Below, in pieces: positions 35,360 through 44,991 of a stretch of 64,000 bases of DNA. Position 1 is the stretch's first letter, and every line of letters begins with the position of its first letter. Position numbers and translations under genes: made by a program. Under the pieces are notes generated by a model. It did no database searches. It saw only the letters and a program-made list of their open reading frames with translations, and was not told the origin of the DNA. The DNA comes from Cesiribacter sp. SM1 (GTDB lineage: Bacteria > Bacteroidota > Bacteroidia > Cytophagales > Cyclobacteriaceae), in contig NZ_JAHXBU010000090.1 of the NCBI RefSeq assembly GCF_020178975.1, positions 248,001 through 312,000 on the forward strand, in the 5' to 3' direction.

Positions 35360-37897
35360 ATGGCCAAGAATATCGTCAAGGGCAATACCTTTAAACAGCC
35401 AAAGGAGAAAGAAAAAGCGAGGAGAGCGTGGCGTTGGAAGCTAAACCTTGCGTTTGTGCACGACCGGCGTTTGCAACTGGCTTTCGGTGTATTTTTAATT
35501 ATTGCCGCTGTTTACCTGTTTACAGCTTTTTTATCCTACCTCTTTACGGGCAGGGCCGATCAGAGCGTGGTAGAAGCGCTGTACGATGATGCTGCCCTGC
35601 GTGAATCAGGAGCAGAGGTGGAAAACTGGCTTGGCCTGTTCGGAGCAGTTTTTGGCTACTATTTTATATTCAGATGGTTTGGTATAGGAGCCCTGCTACT
35701 GCCACCCCTTTTGTTTCTGCTGGGCTACCAGATCGTTTTCAGGCGACAGCTGCTGCCTTTTGGCGAGGTATTCAAATACAGCTTTTTCTGTGTTTTTTGG
35801 GTGGGTACCTTCCTGGGCTACCTCCTGTTCCAGACAGATACCGTAACTTCCTGGGGCTTTCTTAGTGGTGGTATCGGGTATGAGCTGGCCCGCATGTTTC
35901 ATGATTTTCTCGGTTGGGGTACCATTTTGCTGCTGGCCTTTGCGCTGGTGGTGTTTGCTATCTATACCTTTAACATAACAAATCTTCTCAATTTCTGGAG
36001 GGGCAATCCAAATGATGCATCCGCTGCAGCCCCTGAGCCGGAAGAAGAACAGGAGGAGGCATTGGTGGAAGAAGAAGAGGAAGATGGCAGCTGGCCTCCC
36101 TCTGCCGACAGTACCCCTGATGAAGACCTTCCTTTTGAGCCCGATCAGAAAGACGAGGAAGAAGAGCTGCGCACCTGGACGGTTAAGCGCCCCTACGAGC
36201 AACCAGCAGCTGTGGCAGCAACTGCGCCTGCCGGTCCTGCTTTTGAGGTAGAAGACAGAACTACGCCTGTGCCTGCCCCTGCTGCCAGGGTAGCAAACCC
36301 TGCCCCTGTAGCAGACCTCGGCTTTGAGGTGATAGATGATGAAGAAGAGGGCCAGAAGGTGCTGAACCAGGAAAACTACGATCCTACCCTTGACCTGGGC
36401 AGCTACCAGTACCCACCGGTAGACCTGCTCAATGAGTATGAGAGTGGTAAGGTAAAGGTAGATGAAGATGAGCTGCGGGCTAACAAAGATAAAATTGTAG
36501 AAACCCTTACCAACTTTAAAATTGGTATCAACAGCATTAAAGCCACCATTGGCCCAACGGTTACCCTTTATGAGATTGTACCGGAGCCGGGCGTAAAGAT
36601 CTCCAAGATCAAAAACCTGGAAGATGATATTGCCCTAAGCCTTGCCGCCCTGGGTATTCGTATTATTGCGCCAATACCAGGCAAAGGCACCATTGGTATA
36701 GAAGTGCCGAACAAGAACCGCGAAATGGTATCCATGCACTCCATGATCACTACTGAGAAGTTCATGAAGGGTACCATGGAGCTGCCCATTGCGCTGGGTA
36801 AAACCATCTCTAACGAAGCATTTATCACCGACCTTGCCAAAATGCCACACCTGCTGATTGCGGGTGCCACTGGCCAGGGTAAGTCGGTTGGTTTGAACGT
36901 GCTGCTGGCATCGCTGCTCTACAAAAAGCACCCCTCGCAGCTTAAGCTGGTGCTGGTAGACCCTAAAAAGGTAGAGCTTACACTGTTTAATAAAATAGAG
37001 CGGCACTTCCTGGCCAAGCTGCCAGATACCGAGGAGGCCATTATTACCGATACCAGCAAAGTGGTAAACACCCTTAATTCGCTGTGTATCGAAATGGATA
37101 ACCGTTACGACCTGCTGAAGGATGCCGGTTGCCGTAACCTGAAGGAATACAACGCCAAGTTTGTGCAGCGCAGGCTTAATCCGGAGAACGGTCATCGCTT
37201 CCTGCCCTACATTGTACTGGTAATCGACGAGCTTGCCGACTTAATGATGACGGCCGGTAAAGAGGTGGAAACCCCAATTGCCCGCCTTGCGCAGCTGGCC
37301 CGTGCCATTGGTATTCACCTGGTGGTGGCTACGCAGCGTCCGTCGGTAAACGTAATTACAGGTATCATCAAAGCCAACTTCCCGGCGCGTTTATCGTTTA
37401 GGGTAACGTCGAAGATCGACTCCCGTACCATTCTGGATACCGGCGGTGCCGAGCAGCTGGTAGGGCATGGTGATATGCTGCTTTCTATGGGTTCTGATAT
37501 TATTCGTATGCAGTGTGCGTTTGTAGATACCCCGGAGGTAGAGGAAATCTGCGAATACATTGGCGCCCAGCGCGGTTACGAATCTGCTTACCTGCTGCCT
37601 GAGTTTTATGGCGAGGGCGAGGAAGCAAAAGCAGGTGATGTTGATCTATCTGACCGTGATGCACTGTTTGATGATGCAGCACGCCTGATTGTGATGCACC
37701 AGCAGGGAAGTACCTCGCTTATTCAGCGAAAACTGAAGCTTGGCTATAACCGTGCAGGCCGCCTGATTGACCAGTTAGAGGCAGCCGGCGTGGTTGGCCC
37801 CTTTGAAGGAAGCAAGGCCCGTGAAGTTTTAATTCAGGATGAGTACGCTTTGGAACAATTATTGAATAGTATTTCCAACAAGCATACAAAGTATTGA
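35360..37897 (+). CDS. ftsK: DNA translocase FtsK
   Basis: 845 residues. Four or so membrane helices in residues 30-215, an acidic Pro-rich linker (about 220-330), then the motor domain: FtsK alpha region from about 360, Walker A GATGQGKSVGLN (about 506-517), Walker B LVIDELADLM, and the C-terminal winged-helix gamma domain (about 770-835; LIQRKLKLGYNRAGRLIDQLEAAG). It pumps DNA at the division septum. The linker is shorter than in E. coli. Five bases separate its stop from lolA. Confidence 0.96.
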   Translation: MAKNIVKGNTFKQPKEKEKARRAWRWKLNLAFVHDRRLQLAFGVFLIIAAVYLFTAFLSYLFTGRADQSVVEALYDDAALRESGAEVENWLGLFGAVFGYYFIFRWFGIGALLLPPLLFLLGYQIVFRRQLLPFGEVFKYSFFCVFWVGTFLGYLLFQTDTVTSWGFLSGGIGYELARMFHDFLGWGTILLLAFALVVFAIYTFNITNLLNFWRGNPNDASAAAPEPEEEQEEALVEEEEEDGSWPPSADSTPDEDLPFEPDQKDEEEELRTWTVKRPYEQPAAVAATAPAGPAFEVEDRTTPVPAPAARVANPAPVADLGFEVIDDEEEGQKVLNQENYDPTLDLGSYQYPPVDLLNEYESGKVKVDEDELRANKDKIVETLTNFKIGINSIKATIGPTVTLYEIVPEPGVKISKIKNLEDDIALSLAALGIRIIAPIPGKGTIGIEVPNKNREMVSMHSMITTEKFMKGTMELPIALGKTISNEAFITDLAKMPHLLIAGATGQGKSVGLNVLLASLLYKKHPSQLKLVLVDPKKVELTLFNKIERHFLAKLPDTEEAIITDTSKVVNTLNSLCIEMDNRYDLLKDAGCRNLKEYNAKFVQRRLNPENGHRFLPYIVLVIDELADLMMTAGKEVETPIARLAQLARAIGIHLVVATQRPSVNVITGIIKANFPARLSFRVTSKIDSRTILDTGGAEQLVGHGDMLLSMGSDIIRMQCAFVDTPEVEEICEYIGAQRGYESAYLLPEFYGEGEEAKAGDVDLSDRDALFDDAARLIVMHQQGSTSLIQRKLKLGYNRAGRLIDQLEAAGVVGPFEGSKAREVLIQDEYALEQLLNSISNKHTKY

Positions 37898-37902
37898 TAA
37901 CA

Positions 37903-38559
37903 ATGAAGAACTTATTAGCTTTTGTACTGATGTGCTTTGTGTCGTTGCTCAGCGCAAATGCGCAGTACGACCAGAAAGCACTAGGAATTTTAGACAAGGC
38001 AAGTGAAAAGTATGAGAAACTGAGCGGCTTTAAGGCCGACTTTGTCTATACACTGAACAACGATGCCGTAGGCACCAGTGCCGAAACCAAAGGCGAGATC
38101 ACTGCAAAAGGAAAGCAATTCCGCTTAAAGATGAATGGCCAGGAGATTATTTCCGACGGCCAGACGGTCTGGACCTACCAGCCCGACACCAAGGAGGTAT
38201 ACATCGATAAGTTTGATAATGTAGTAGGGGAGAATGTTAATCCCTCTAACATACACAACCTCTATCGCAAGGGCTTTAAGTATATGTACAAAGAGGAGAT
38301 CAAGGTAAATGGCAAACCCCACCACGTGATAGAACTGGTGCCAGAAAAAGCCTCTGATACCAATTATTATAAGATTCAGCTGGTGATCGACAAGCAGGAC
38401 CTTACCTTCTCCAATTTTACCATCTTTGAGAAAAACGGCAACCGCTACCTGTTCGATATCAAAAATTTCCAGCCCAATACGGCCATCGCCGATGGTACCT
38501 TTACCTTTAAAAAGAACCAGTACCCGGGTGTTACAGAAGTAGACATGCGGAATTATTAA
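37903..38559 (+). CDS. lolA: Outer-membrane lipoprotein carrier protein LolA
   Basis: 218 residues with a signal peptide (MKNLLAFVLMCFVSLLSANA, cut near residue 20). The rest is an eleven-strand-like half barrel with YDQKALGILDKASEKYEKL and VWTYQPDTKEVYIDKF typical of LolA. It carries lipoproteins across the periplasm. It starts five bases after ftsK, as often in Bacteroidota, and is followed by a strong terminator. Confidence 0.92.
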   Translation: MKNLLAFVLMCFVSLLSANAQYDQKALGILDKASEKYEKLSGFKADFVYTLNNDAVGTSAETKGEITAKGKQFRLKMNGQEIISDGQTVWTYQPDTKEVYIDKFDNVVGENVNPSNIHNLYRKGFKYMYKEEIKVNGKPHHVIELVPEKASDTNYYKIQLVIDKQDLTFSNFTIFEKNGNRYLFDIKNFQPNTAIADGTFTFKKNQYPGVTEVDMRNY

Positions 38560-38653
38560 TTATAGTAGACAATAGGCTTTGGTTAAAGGTTAAAAAAAAT
38601 CTATTGTTCTTAATCAGGAGGTTATTGATCTGTCTTAGACTATAGGACTAAGG

Positions 38654-38690
38654 AAAAAGCCACTGTTCATCACGAACGGTGGCTTTTTCT
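38654..38690 (+). terminator. Intrinsic terminator after lolA
   Basis: AAAAAGCCACTGTTC (38654-38668), loop ATCAC, GAACGGTGGCTTTTT (38674-38688); one G-T wobble in a 15-pair stem. Confidence 0.92.
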
Positions 38691-38745
38691 TTAAAAAACC
38701 ACTTCCAGGCGCCAACAACCAGCAACTAATTACTATTTTTAGGGC

Positions 38746-39576
38746 ATGACCTACCAGGACCTTTTTGAAGCCATACAGGAAAAACGCTCATACCTCTGCG
38801 TTGGCCTTGATACCGACCCTGCCAGATTACCAAAGCACCTCCTGAAGCACCCAAACCCGGTGCTTGAGTTTAACAGGCGAATTATAGAGGCTACGGCACC
38901 TTACTGTGTTGCCTATAAACCCAATACTGCTTTTTATGAAGCATTAGGAGCAGCAGGCTGGGATACCCTGCGTCAGACCCTGGAAATGATTCCGCGCAGC
39001 CACCTTTCTATAGCCGATGCCAAAAGGGGCGACATAGGCAATACTTCCAAAATGTACGCAAAAGCTTTTTTTGAAGATATGCGTGCCGATGCCATCACGG
39101 TGGCTCCTTATATGGGTGCCGACAGTGTAATGCCTTTCCTTGATTTTGAAGGTAAATGGGTAGTGCTGCTGGCGCTTACCTCCAACTCGGGCAGCCAGGA
39201 TTTTCAGGTGCTTAAGGTAGATGAAGAGGAAGAAGAACTTCTTTACGAGCGTGTAATCCGCACCTCCCAGGAGTGGGCAACGCCGGAACAGCTGATGTAT
39301 GTGGTGGGTGCCACCCAGACCACCGAGCTGGAAAATGTGCGCAGGCTTGCACCAGACCATTTTTTGCTGGTACCCGGGGTTGGTGCCCAGGGCGGCAGCC
39401 TGGAGGAGGTATCGAAATGGGGCATGAATAAGAGCTGCGGACTGCTGGTAAATGCCAGCCGGAGCATTTTATATGCCTCTGATGGTGAGGATTTTGCTGA
39501 AGCAGCCGCCGCAGAAGCCAGGCGTATGCAGGAACATATGAGTCATTACCTCGATAAGTATTTGCCAAAAGACTGA
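38746..39576 (+). CDS. pyrF: Orotidine-5'-phosphate decarboxylase
   Basis: 276 residues, the long type of pyrF common in Bacteroidota and actinobacteria. It forms UMP from OMP. Motifs: LCVGLDTDPARLP, YKPNTAFYEALG and the catalytic DAKRGDIGNTS (Asp-x-Lys-x-x-Asp type). A TATTTTTA box ends five bases before the ATG, close to the -7 consensus. The stop overlaps the next start as TGATG. Confidence 0.95.
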   Translation: MTYQDLFEAIQEKRSYLCVGLDTDPARLPKHLLKHPNPVLEFNRRIIEATAPYCVAYKPNTAFYEALGAAGWDTLRQTLEMIPRSHLSIADAKRGDIGNTSKMYAKAFFEDMRADAITVAPYMGADSVMPFLDFEGKWVVLLALTSNSGSQDFQVLKVDEEEEELLYERVIRTSQEWATPEQLMYVVGATQTTELENVRRLAPDHFLLVPGVGAQGGSLEEVSKWGMNKSCGLLVNASRSILYASDGEDFAEAAAAEARRMQEHMSHYLDKYLPKD

Positions 39577-40868
39577 TGCAGGAGGCCTTTATACAGCTGG
39601 TGTGGTTATTAGGCTATTTTGATAAAAAGGGCTGGACAACTGCTGCAGGTGAAAAAATAGAGGTCTATAGTCCCGGCAGGTTAAACAAAGACGCCGGCCC
39701 CGACTTTAAAGGTGCCCGCCTGAAAATAGGAGCGCTGCAGTGGCATGGCGATGTGGAGCTGCACCTGAAATCGAGTGGCTGGCAACAGCACAACCACCAG
39801 CAGGACCCTGCCTATAATGCGGTTGTGCTGCATGTTGTGCTCAGGGATGATGGCGCCGCCGCCATACGGCAGGATGGTACCCAGGTACCGGTGGCTTCCC
39901 TGCAGGAGAGGATAAATCCCGGGGTGTATGAGCGTTATGAGCAGCTCCTTAGCAGCCTGCATGCCATTCCCTGCGAGCCGCAAATTGGGCAGGTTTCTTC
40001 CCTCACACGCATTTCCATGCTGGACCGTGCGCTTATGCAGCGCCTGGAACGTAAAGCAGGGGAGGTGCTGGGGCTCTTGCAGCAGAACGGAGGCGACTGG
40101 GATGAAACTGCATGGCAGCTACTGGCGCGGGGCTTTGGTTTTAAAAAAAATGCAGAACCCTTTTCAGTACTAAGCCGCCGCCTGCCTCATAAAATACTCC
40201 TTAAACACTCGGGAAACCTGCAGCAGCTGGAAGCTTTACTCTTTGGCGTAGCAGGCCTGCTGGGGGCCAGCGATATACATCCCTGGGTAATGGGCCTGCA
40301 GCGGGAGTGGCAGCTGCTGCAGCATAAATGGAGCATGCAGGAGAAGGTGCTGAACCCGAACCAGTGGCTCTTTTTCCGACTGCGCCCTGCTAACTTTCCC
40401 AGCCTGCGCCTTGCACAGCTGGCCGCTTTACTAAAACATCAGCCCCGGCTGTTTTCTTTTTTGCTGCACAGCGGGGCTAAAGAACTTTTAGAGGCACTGC
40501 AGGTAGAGCCATCAGCATACTGGAAAACCCATTATCATTTTGGCCGGGAAAGTAAAGAAGCTGTGCATCGTTTGGGGAGCAGCAGTGCAGAAAATTTACT
40601 GATCAATGTGGTAGCACCCCTTAAAGTAGCCTATGGACGCTACACCGATCAGCAGCAACCTATCGACGATGCCGTTGCCCTGCTGCAGGCGCTGCCAAAA
40701 GAAGATAACCAGGTGATTCGCTACTGGAAAAAGCTGGATATGCCTACAGCCACCGCTGCCGATACACAGGGCCTGCTTGAACTTTTTAATGAATACTGTA
40801 CTCCCAAAAATTGTCTCCAGTGCAGCATAGGCCTGGCTATTCTCAAAAATGATATTACTCCTGCTTAA
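39576..40868 (+). CDS. DUF2851 family protein
   Basis: 430 residues. It begins MQEAFIQLVWLLGYFDKKG with the family's GAGPDFKGARLKIG-like segment (here NKDAGPDFKGARL) and WHGDVELHLKSSGWQQHNH. Mostly helical after residue 130, cytosolic. DUF2851 proteins are common in Bacteroidota and have no known function. It is coupled to pyrF (TGATG) and overlaps the following membrane protein gene by 20 bases. Confidence 0.88.
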   Translation: MQEAFIQLVWLLGYFDKKGWTTAAGEKIEVYSPGRLNKDAGPDFKGARLKIGALQWHGDVELHLKSSGWQQHNHQQDPAYNAVVLHVVLRDDGAAAIRQDGTQVPVASLQERINPGVYERYEQLLSSLHAIPCEPQIGQVSSLTRISMLDRALMQRLERKAGEVLGLLQQNGGDWDETAWQLLARGFGFKKNAEPFSVLSRRLPHKILLKHSGNLQQLEALLFGVAGLLGASDIHPWVMGLQREWQLLQHKWSMQEKVLNPNQWLFFRLRPANFPSLRLAQLAALLKHQPRLFSFLLHSGAKELLEALQVEPSAYWKTHYHFGRESKEAVHRLGSSSAENLLINVVAPLKVAYGRYTDQQQPIDDAVALLQALPKEDNQVIRYWKKLDMPTATAADTQGLLELFNEYCTPKNCLQCSIGLAILKNDITPA

Positions 40869-42108
40869 TCTACTACTGTTATGCCTCGCTAGCTGGGGGC
40901 TGTACAGAAGGTGGCGACATACGCCTGTTGCAAGCTTTTTCTGGCCCGGCCTTATTCTGAAAATACTAAGCGGGTGGGCGCTGCTTGCCCTTTACCTTTA
41001 CTACTATGGCTATGGCGATATATTAGGCTATCATACTGGTGCCAGCGAAATGGCTGCCCTTTTCCGGGAGCAGCCTGCTGAATATTTCTCACAGCTGCGC
41101 GGCATGAATTTTTTGTACGTGCCGCATGAATTTCATGGATACGCCCGGGTGCACCATTTAATAAAACTGATCAGCCCTGTGTATATTCTTTCGGGTAGTA
41201 ATATGTGGGTAGCCTCTGCCTGGTTGTCTTTTCTGTCCTTTGTTGGTCTGTACTGGCTAGCGTTGCGCCTGTCGTATCAGTTTCCCGGAAGTTCCCTGGC
41301 CGCAGTAGCAGCCTTTATCTTTTGGCCCTCCATGCTTTTGTGGTCGGGCAGTATTACCAAAGAAGCACTGGTAGTGCCTGGTATTGCGGCACTGGTTGCA
41401 GCTACCCTGCCCTACATTACTGGCAAAGGCAGGAGCACCATACTGCAATGGCTCATTGCGCTGTTCGGTGCCTGGATCGTCTGGCGTATAAAATACTATT
41501 TTGCACTACCGTTATTTGCACTACTAATCGGAATGGTGCTGGCAGCCTACGCCGCCAGGTTTAAGCTTTCGCGTCCGCTTGTGCTCATCATATCAGTGGC
41601 AGGCCTGCTTTTGGCTGGCCTTTTGCTATCGCAGCTACATGCCAATTTGTATCCCGAAAGACTCTTGGGGGTGCTTGTGGAAAATTATAGAGCAATGAGT
41701 GATTTGTCTGATGATGACCTGCAACTCCGCTTTCGTGAACTACAGCCAAGTGTGTGGAGTGTGCTGTACTATACCCCCAAAGCTTTGGCAGGCGGATTGC
41801 TCATGCCGCTACCATTAGTACCCCTAAAGATTGAGTTGTTGCCCTTGATGGCTGGTGCCGAAAACCTGCTGATCCTGGTGCTGCTGATCGGGGCCTTCTA
41901 TAAGCTGTACCGGCTGCCCCGGCACAACATACCGCTGCCGGCGCTGGGGCTGGTAGTTTATGTGGTGGTACTGGCAGTGGCCATGGCCATTGCATCACCT
42001 AACTTTGGTTCGCTGCTCAGGTACAGAACAGCCTATCTGCCCTTTGCTGTTTTCCTGCTGCTGTACTGGCTGTTTCCCCTCAGGTGGAATCCCGGCAACA
42101 GGAGTTGA
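40849..42108 (+). CDS. Multi-span membrane protein, possible GT-C/O-antigen-type enzyme
   Basis: 419 residues with about ten hydrophobic helices and short loops. A larger loop (about 280-315) is acidic, and SPNFGSLLRYRTAYLPFAVF near the C-terminus recalls polysaccharide-related membrane proteins of Bacteroidota. I cannot assign a catalytic site. The following NeuD-like acyltransferase hints at surface-sugar work, which is weak evidence. It overlaps DUF2851 by 20 bases. Confidence 0.75.
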   Translation: MILLLLNLLLLCLASWGLYRRWRHTPVASFFWPGLILKILSGWALLALYLYYYGYGDILGYHTGASEMAALFREQPAEYFSQLRGMNFLYVPHEFHGYARVHHLIKLISPVYILSGSNMWVASAWLSFLSFVGLYWLALRLSYQFPGSSLAAVAAFIFWPSMLLWSGSITKEALVVPGIAALVAATLPYITGKGRSTILQWLIALFGAWIVWRIKYYFALPLFALLIGMVLAAYAARFKLSRPLVLIISVAGLLLAGLLLSQLHANLYPERLLGVLVENYRAMSDLSDDDLQLRFRELQPSVWSVLYYTPKALAGGLLMPLPLVPLKIELLPLMAGAENLLILVLLIGAFYKLYRLPRHNIPLPALGLVVYVVVLAVAMAIASPNFGSLLRYRTAYLPFAVFLLLYWLFPLRWNPGNRS

Positions 42109-42142
42109 ATGCTTGCACAAATAGCTGTACCTTTGCGGCGCA

Positions 42143-42778
42143 ATGGAAAATCCTGTAATCATATTCGGCACTGGCGGTTTAGGCCGCGCTGCCCTCGAAA
42201 TATTCGAAAAAAATGGCGTAGCCGTGTATGGCTTTCTCTCTGATGAGAAAGACCAGCATGGCAAGGAGATCGATACCGTTACCGTTCTTGGCAGTACCGA
42301 CGACGATGGTTTCCTGAAGCTGATCGGCAAAAAGTGCGAAGCCTTTGTTGCTACCGACGACAACCGCCTGCGCAAAAGCCTGGTGAAGATGCTGAAGGAA
42401 AAGCGGAAGGTGCAGCCTGCCAATGCTATTCATCCCGATGCCATCATTGCCCAGTCTGCCCATATTGGCTACGGCAATTTTATAAACCAGGGTGTGCGCA
42501 TTGGTGCCGGTACCGGCGTAGGTAGCCAGTGCCTGCTGCACAGTGGAGCTCTCGTTGACTTCAGCGTTACCATTGGTGACTTTGTGCAGATAGGTGCCGG
42601 AGCCGTAATCGGTAGTGGCGTTACCATTGAAGATGGTGCCTTTATCGGCACAGGCGCTATAGTGGTTTCCGGAGTAACGATAGGCAAAGGCTCCCGTATT
42701 GGTGCCGGTTCTGTAGTGGTAGCTCCTGTGGAAGCAGGCCAGACAGTTTTCGGTAATCCGGCTGCAGTAATTAAGTGA
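42143..42778 (+). CDS. NeuD/PglD-like sugar O-acyltransferase
   Basis: 211 residues. N-terminal Rossmann-like part (IIFGTGGLGRAALEIFEKNG, residues 6-25) and C-terminal left-handed beta helix of hexapeptide repeats (about 105-205; IGAGTGVGSQC, IGSGVTIEDGAFIGTGAIVV) ending in FGNPAAVI. Family members acetylate sialic acid or amino-sugars using acetyl-CoA. Substrate not determinable here. Confidence 0.88.
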   Translation: MENPVIIFGTGGLGRAALEIFEKNGVAVYGFLSDEKDQHGKEIDTVTVLGSTDDDGFLKLIGKKCEAFVATDDNRLRKSLVKMLKEKRKVQPANAIHPDAIIAQSAHIGYGNFINQGVRIGAGTGVGSQCLLHSGALVDFSVTIGDFVQIGAGAVIGSGVTIEDGAFIGTGAIVVSGVTIGKGSRIGAGSVVVAPVEAGQTVFGNPAAVIK

Positions 42779-42820
42779 TCAAGAGCACAGTTACAGTTTT
42801 ATTCCTGTATTGTGGCCCTG

Positions 42821-42844
42821 TTTACAGCGGGCTTGGGCTGTAAA
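42821..42844. repeat. Stem-loop in the gap before trhO
   Basis: TTTACAGC (42821-42828), loop GGGCTTGG, GCTGTAAA (42837-42844). There is no T-run, so it is not a standard terminator; its role is unknown. Confidence 0.5.
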
Positions 42845-42974
42845 GGTCAGTACTTTGTAATCGGCTGTGAATTAAAGTACCTCCTGATAAAACTTACCGG
42901 GAGGGGCTCGGAAAAATTGCTGGAACATTAGCAGGCGAATGATTTGCCCTCTTTCATTGTTGAAGTTTTGTTAA

Positions 42975-42982
42975 TAATTTTG
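42975..42982 (+). promoter_or_regulatory. -7 box of trhO
   Basis: TAATTTTG, an exact TAnnTTTG. TTTC lies 19 bases upstream as a weak -33 box. Confidence 0.5.
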
Positions 42983-43025
42983 ACTTCTTAATATCTATCC
43001 ATCCTGCCTGAAACAGGAAAAGGCT

Positions 43026-43991
43026 ATGACAAACGAGAAAAAATACCAGGTTTTGCTCTACTACTGCTATGTAAAAATTGAAGACCCGGAGCAGTACCGG
43101 TTTGAGCATCACAAGTTCTGTTTAGAGAATAATCTTAAGGGGCGCATCATCATTGCGCATGAAGGGCTCAATGGCACCGTTAGCGGCTTGCGCGAAGATT
43201 GCGAACGCTACATGGCCTATGTAAAAGGCGATCCACGCTTTGCCCACACCGATTTCAAACTGGAGGCACACGAAGATCATGCCTTCCAGAAGCTGCATGT
43301 GCGGGTAAAGCCTGAGATCGTACACAGTGGCCTGCAGCACATCGATCCTAATGTGCGTACAGGTGTGCACCTTTCGCCACAGGAGTTTAAGCAAATTAAG
43401 AATGCTGATGATGTTGTGATCGTGGATGTGCGCTCTAATTACGAGCACAGCCTCGGACATTTTAAAGGCGCCGTTACCTTTGATATTGAAAACTTCCGCG
43501 ACTTTCCTGAAAAGGTAAAAGACCTGGAGCAGTTCAAGGGCAAAAAGATTGTAACCTATTGCACCGGCGGTATTAAATGCGAAAAGGCCAGTGCTTACCT
43601 GCTGGAGCAGGGCTTCGATAATGTGTACCAGCTGCATGGTGGTATTATCAAATATGGCCTGGAGACCGATGGCGAAGATTTTGAAGGCCGCTGCTATGTG
43701 TTCGATGGCCGTGTGGTAACCGACATCAACAAAAAGAACCCAAGCGTAGTGTCTAAATGCTGTGTGTGCGGCAAGCACAGTGCGCGCATGGTAAACTGTG
43801 CCAACCCTGTTTGCAACCTGCATGCCCCCATGTGCGAGGAGTGCGGCTGGGAAATGGAAGGTGCCTGTTCGCCGGCCTGCAAGGAACATCCGGAAAAAAG
43901 AGCCTATGATGGTACAGGTTATTATGCCAAAGAAATGAATGGCTACGATCCCTACCATGGGCTGAAAAATACCCAGAAACACCTATCTTAG
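43026..43991 (+). CDS. trhO: tRNA uridine-34 hydroxylase (rhodanese-like)
   Basis: 321 residues. N-terminal TrhO/YceA domain (about 1-100; GRIIIAHEGLNGTVSG), rhodanese domain (about 115-220) with catalytic Cys179 in YCTGGIKCEKAS, and a Cys-rich tail (CCVCGKHS, CANPVCN, CEECGWE) likely binding metal. TrhO adds oxygen to U34 of tRNAs to give 5-hydroxyuridine. It is followed at once by a terminator. Confidence 0.94.
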   Translation: MTNEKKYQVLLYYCYVKIEDPEQYRFEHHKFCLENNLKGRIIIAHEGLNGTVSGLREDCERYMAYVKGDPRFAHTDFKLEAHEDHAFQKLHVRVKPEIVHSGLQHIDPNVRTGVHLSPQEFKQIKNADDVVIVDVRSNYEHSLGHFKGAVTFDIENFRDFPEKVKDLEQFKGKKIVTYCTGGIKCEKASAYLLEQGFDNVYQLHGGIIKYGLETDGEDFEGRCYVFDGRVVTDINKKNPSVVSKCCVCGKHSARMVNCANPVCNLHAPMCEECGWEMEGACSPACKEHPEKRAYDGTGYYAKEMNGYDPYHGLKNTQKHLS

Positions 43992-44017
43992 TGCTGCCAC
44001 CCGCAGCACTTTTTTTG
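43990..44017 (+). terminator. Intrinsic terminator after trhO
   Basis: AGTGCTGC (43990-43997), loop CACCC, GCAGCACT (44003-44010), then seven T. It begins at the trhO stop codon. Confidence 0.92.
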
Positions 44018-44032
44018 TTCAAACCTTCTGCC

Positions 44033-44893
44033 ATGAATCGTATTCCCAGTTCTGAGCTTGTTCTTAATCCGGATAACAGCGTTTATCACCTTAGCCTGCA
44101 CCCCGAATCAATAGCCGATACCATTATTACCGTAGGCGATCCGGAGCGGGTAGCCCGCATCAGCAAGTATTTTGATAAAGTTGAGTACACAAAGGTTAAG
44201 CGGGAGTTTGTAACCCATACGGGTTATTACAAGGGTAAGCGCCTTACGGTAATGAGTACGGGCATGGGTACCGACAATATCGAAATCCTGATGATGGAGC
44301 TGGATGCCCTGGTGAATGTTGATTTGAAAAACAGGGTAGTGAAGGAGGAACACAAATCCCTGAACATCATAAGGCTTGGGACCAGTGGTAGTCTGCAGCC
44401 CGATATCCCGGTGGGTGCACAGCTGGTAAGCGATTATGCCGTTGGTCTGGATACCCTGATGTTCTTCTACAACCTGCATAGTACCCCTGATGAGCTTAAA
44501 CTGCAGGATGCTATTTTCACAGAAGCGCAACTTCCCTTCAAGCCTTATGTAGTACGAGGGTCGCAGCAACTCCTGCAAAAAATTGGCTATGACATGATCA
44601 GGGGCAATACTTTAACAAGCCCGGGCTTTTATGCACCACAGGGCAGGCAGTTACGGGCTACACTGCGGATGCCCAATATGGTGGAGGCTCTTAGCCGCTT
44701 TAGGTTTGAGGGAGACAACAGGCTTACCAACTTTGAGATGGAAACCGCAGGATACTACGCCATGGGCAAAATTCTGGGGCATGAGGTGCTAAGTGTAAAC
44801 GCTATCCTGGCTAACCGCATCTCCAACGAATTTTCACAGAACCCCGATGTGGTTGTAGAAGCCCTTATTCATAAAGTGCTGGACAGGGTCTAA
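44033..44893 (+). CDS. Nucleoside phosphorylase (uridine phosphorylase-like)
   Basis: 286 residues. PNP/UDP family: DTIITVGDPERVARISKYFD, the STGMGTDNIEILMMEL phosphate region, IRLGTSGSLQPDIPVG and NFEMETAGYYAMG, where the Glu binds ribose. It cleaves a nucleoside with phosphate to base and ribose-1-phosphate. The ATG at 44033 is chosen because the in-frame GTG at 43991 lies inside a terminator hairpin. Confidence 0.92.
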   Translation: MNRIPSSELVLNPDNSVYHLSLHPESIADTIITVGDPERVARISKYFDKVEYTKVKREFVTHTGYYKGKRLTVMSTGMGTDNIEILMMELDALVNVDLKNRVVKEEHKSLNIIRLGTSGSLQPDIPVGAQLVSDYAVGLDTLMFFYNLHSTPDELKLQDAIFTEAQLPFKPYVVRGSQQLLQKIGYDMIRGNTLTSPGFYAPQGRQLRATLRMPNMVEALSRFRFEGDNRLTNFEMETAGYYAMGKILGHEVLSVNAILANRISNEFSQNPDVVVEALIHKVLDRV

Positions 44894-44991
44894 GCTTAGA
44901 TTTCAAAGCTCCTTACCGACCGGGTAAGCCTAGCACCTGAAAAGTTCTGAAACCTGTCCGGTGTGAACGGCTGCTACTTTTCCTCTGGCTA

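Noticed and set aside
43991-44032. GTG start for the nucleoside phosphorylase
   Set aside because: It lies within the trhO terminator hairpin, so it cannot be the normal start.
44905-44935. Possible terminator CTTACC/GGTAAG after the nucleoside phosphorylase
   Set aside because: Short stem with no T-run on either side; not enough to call.
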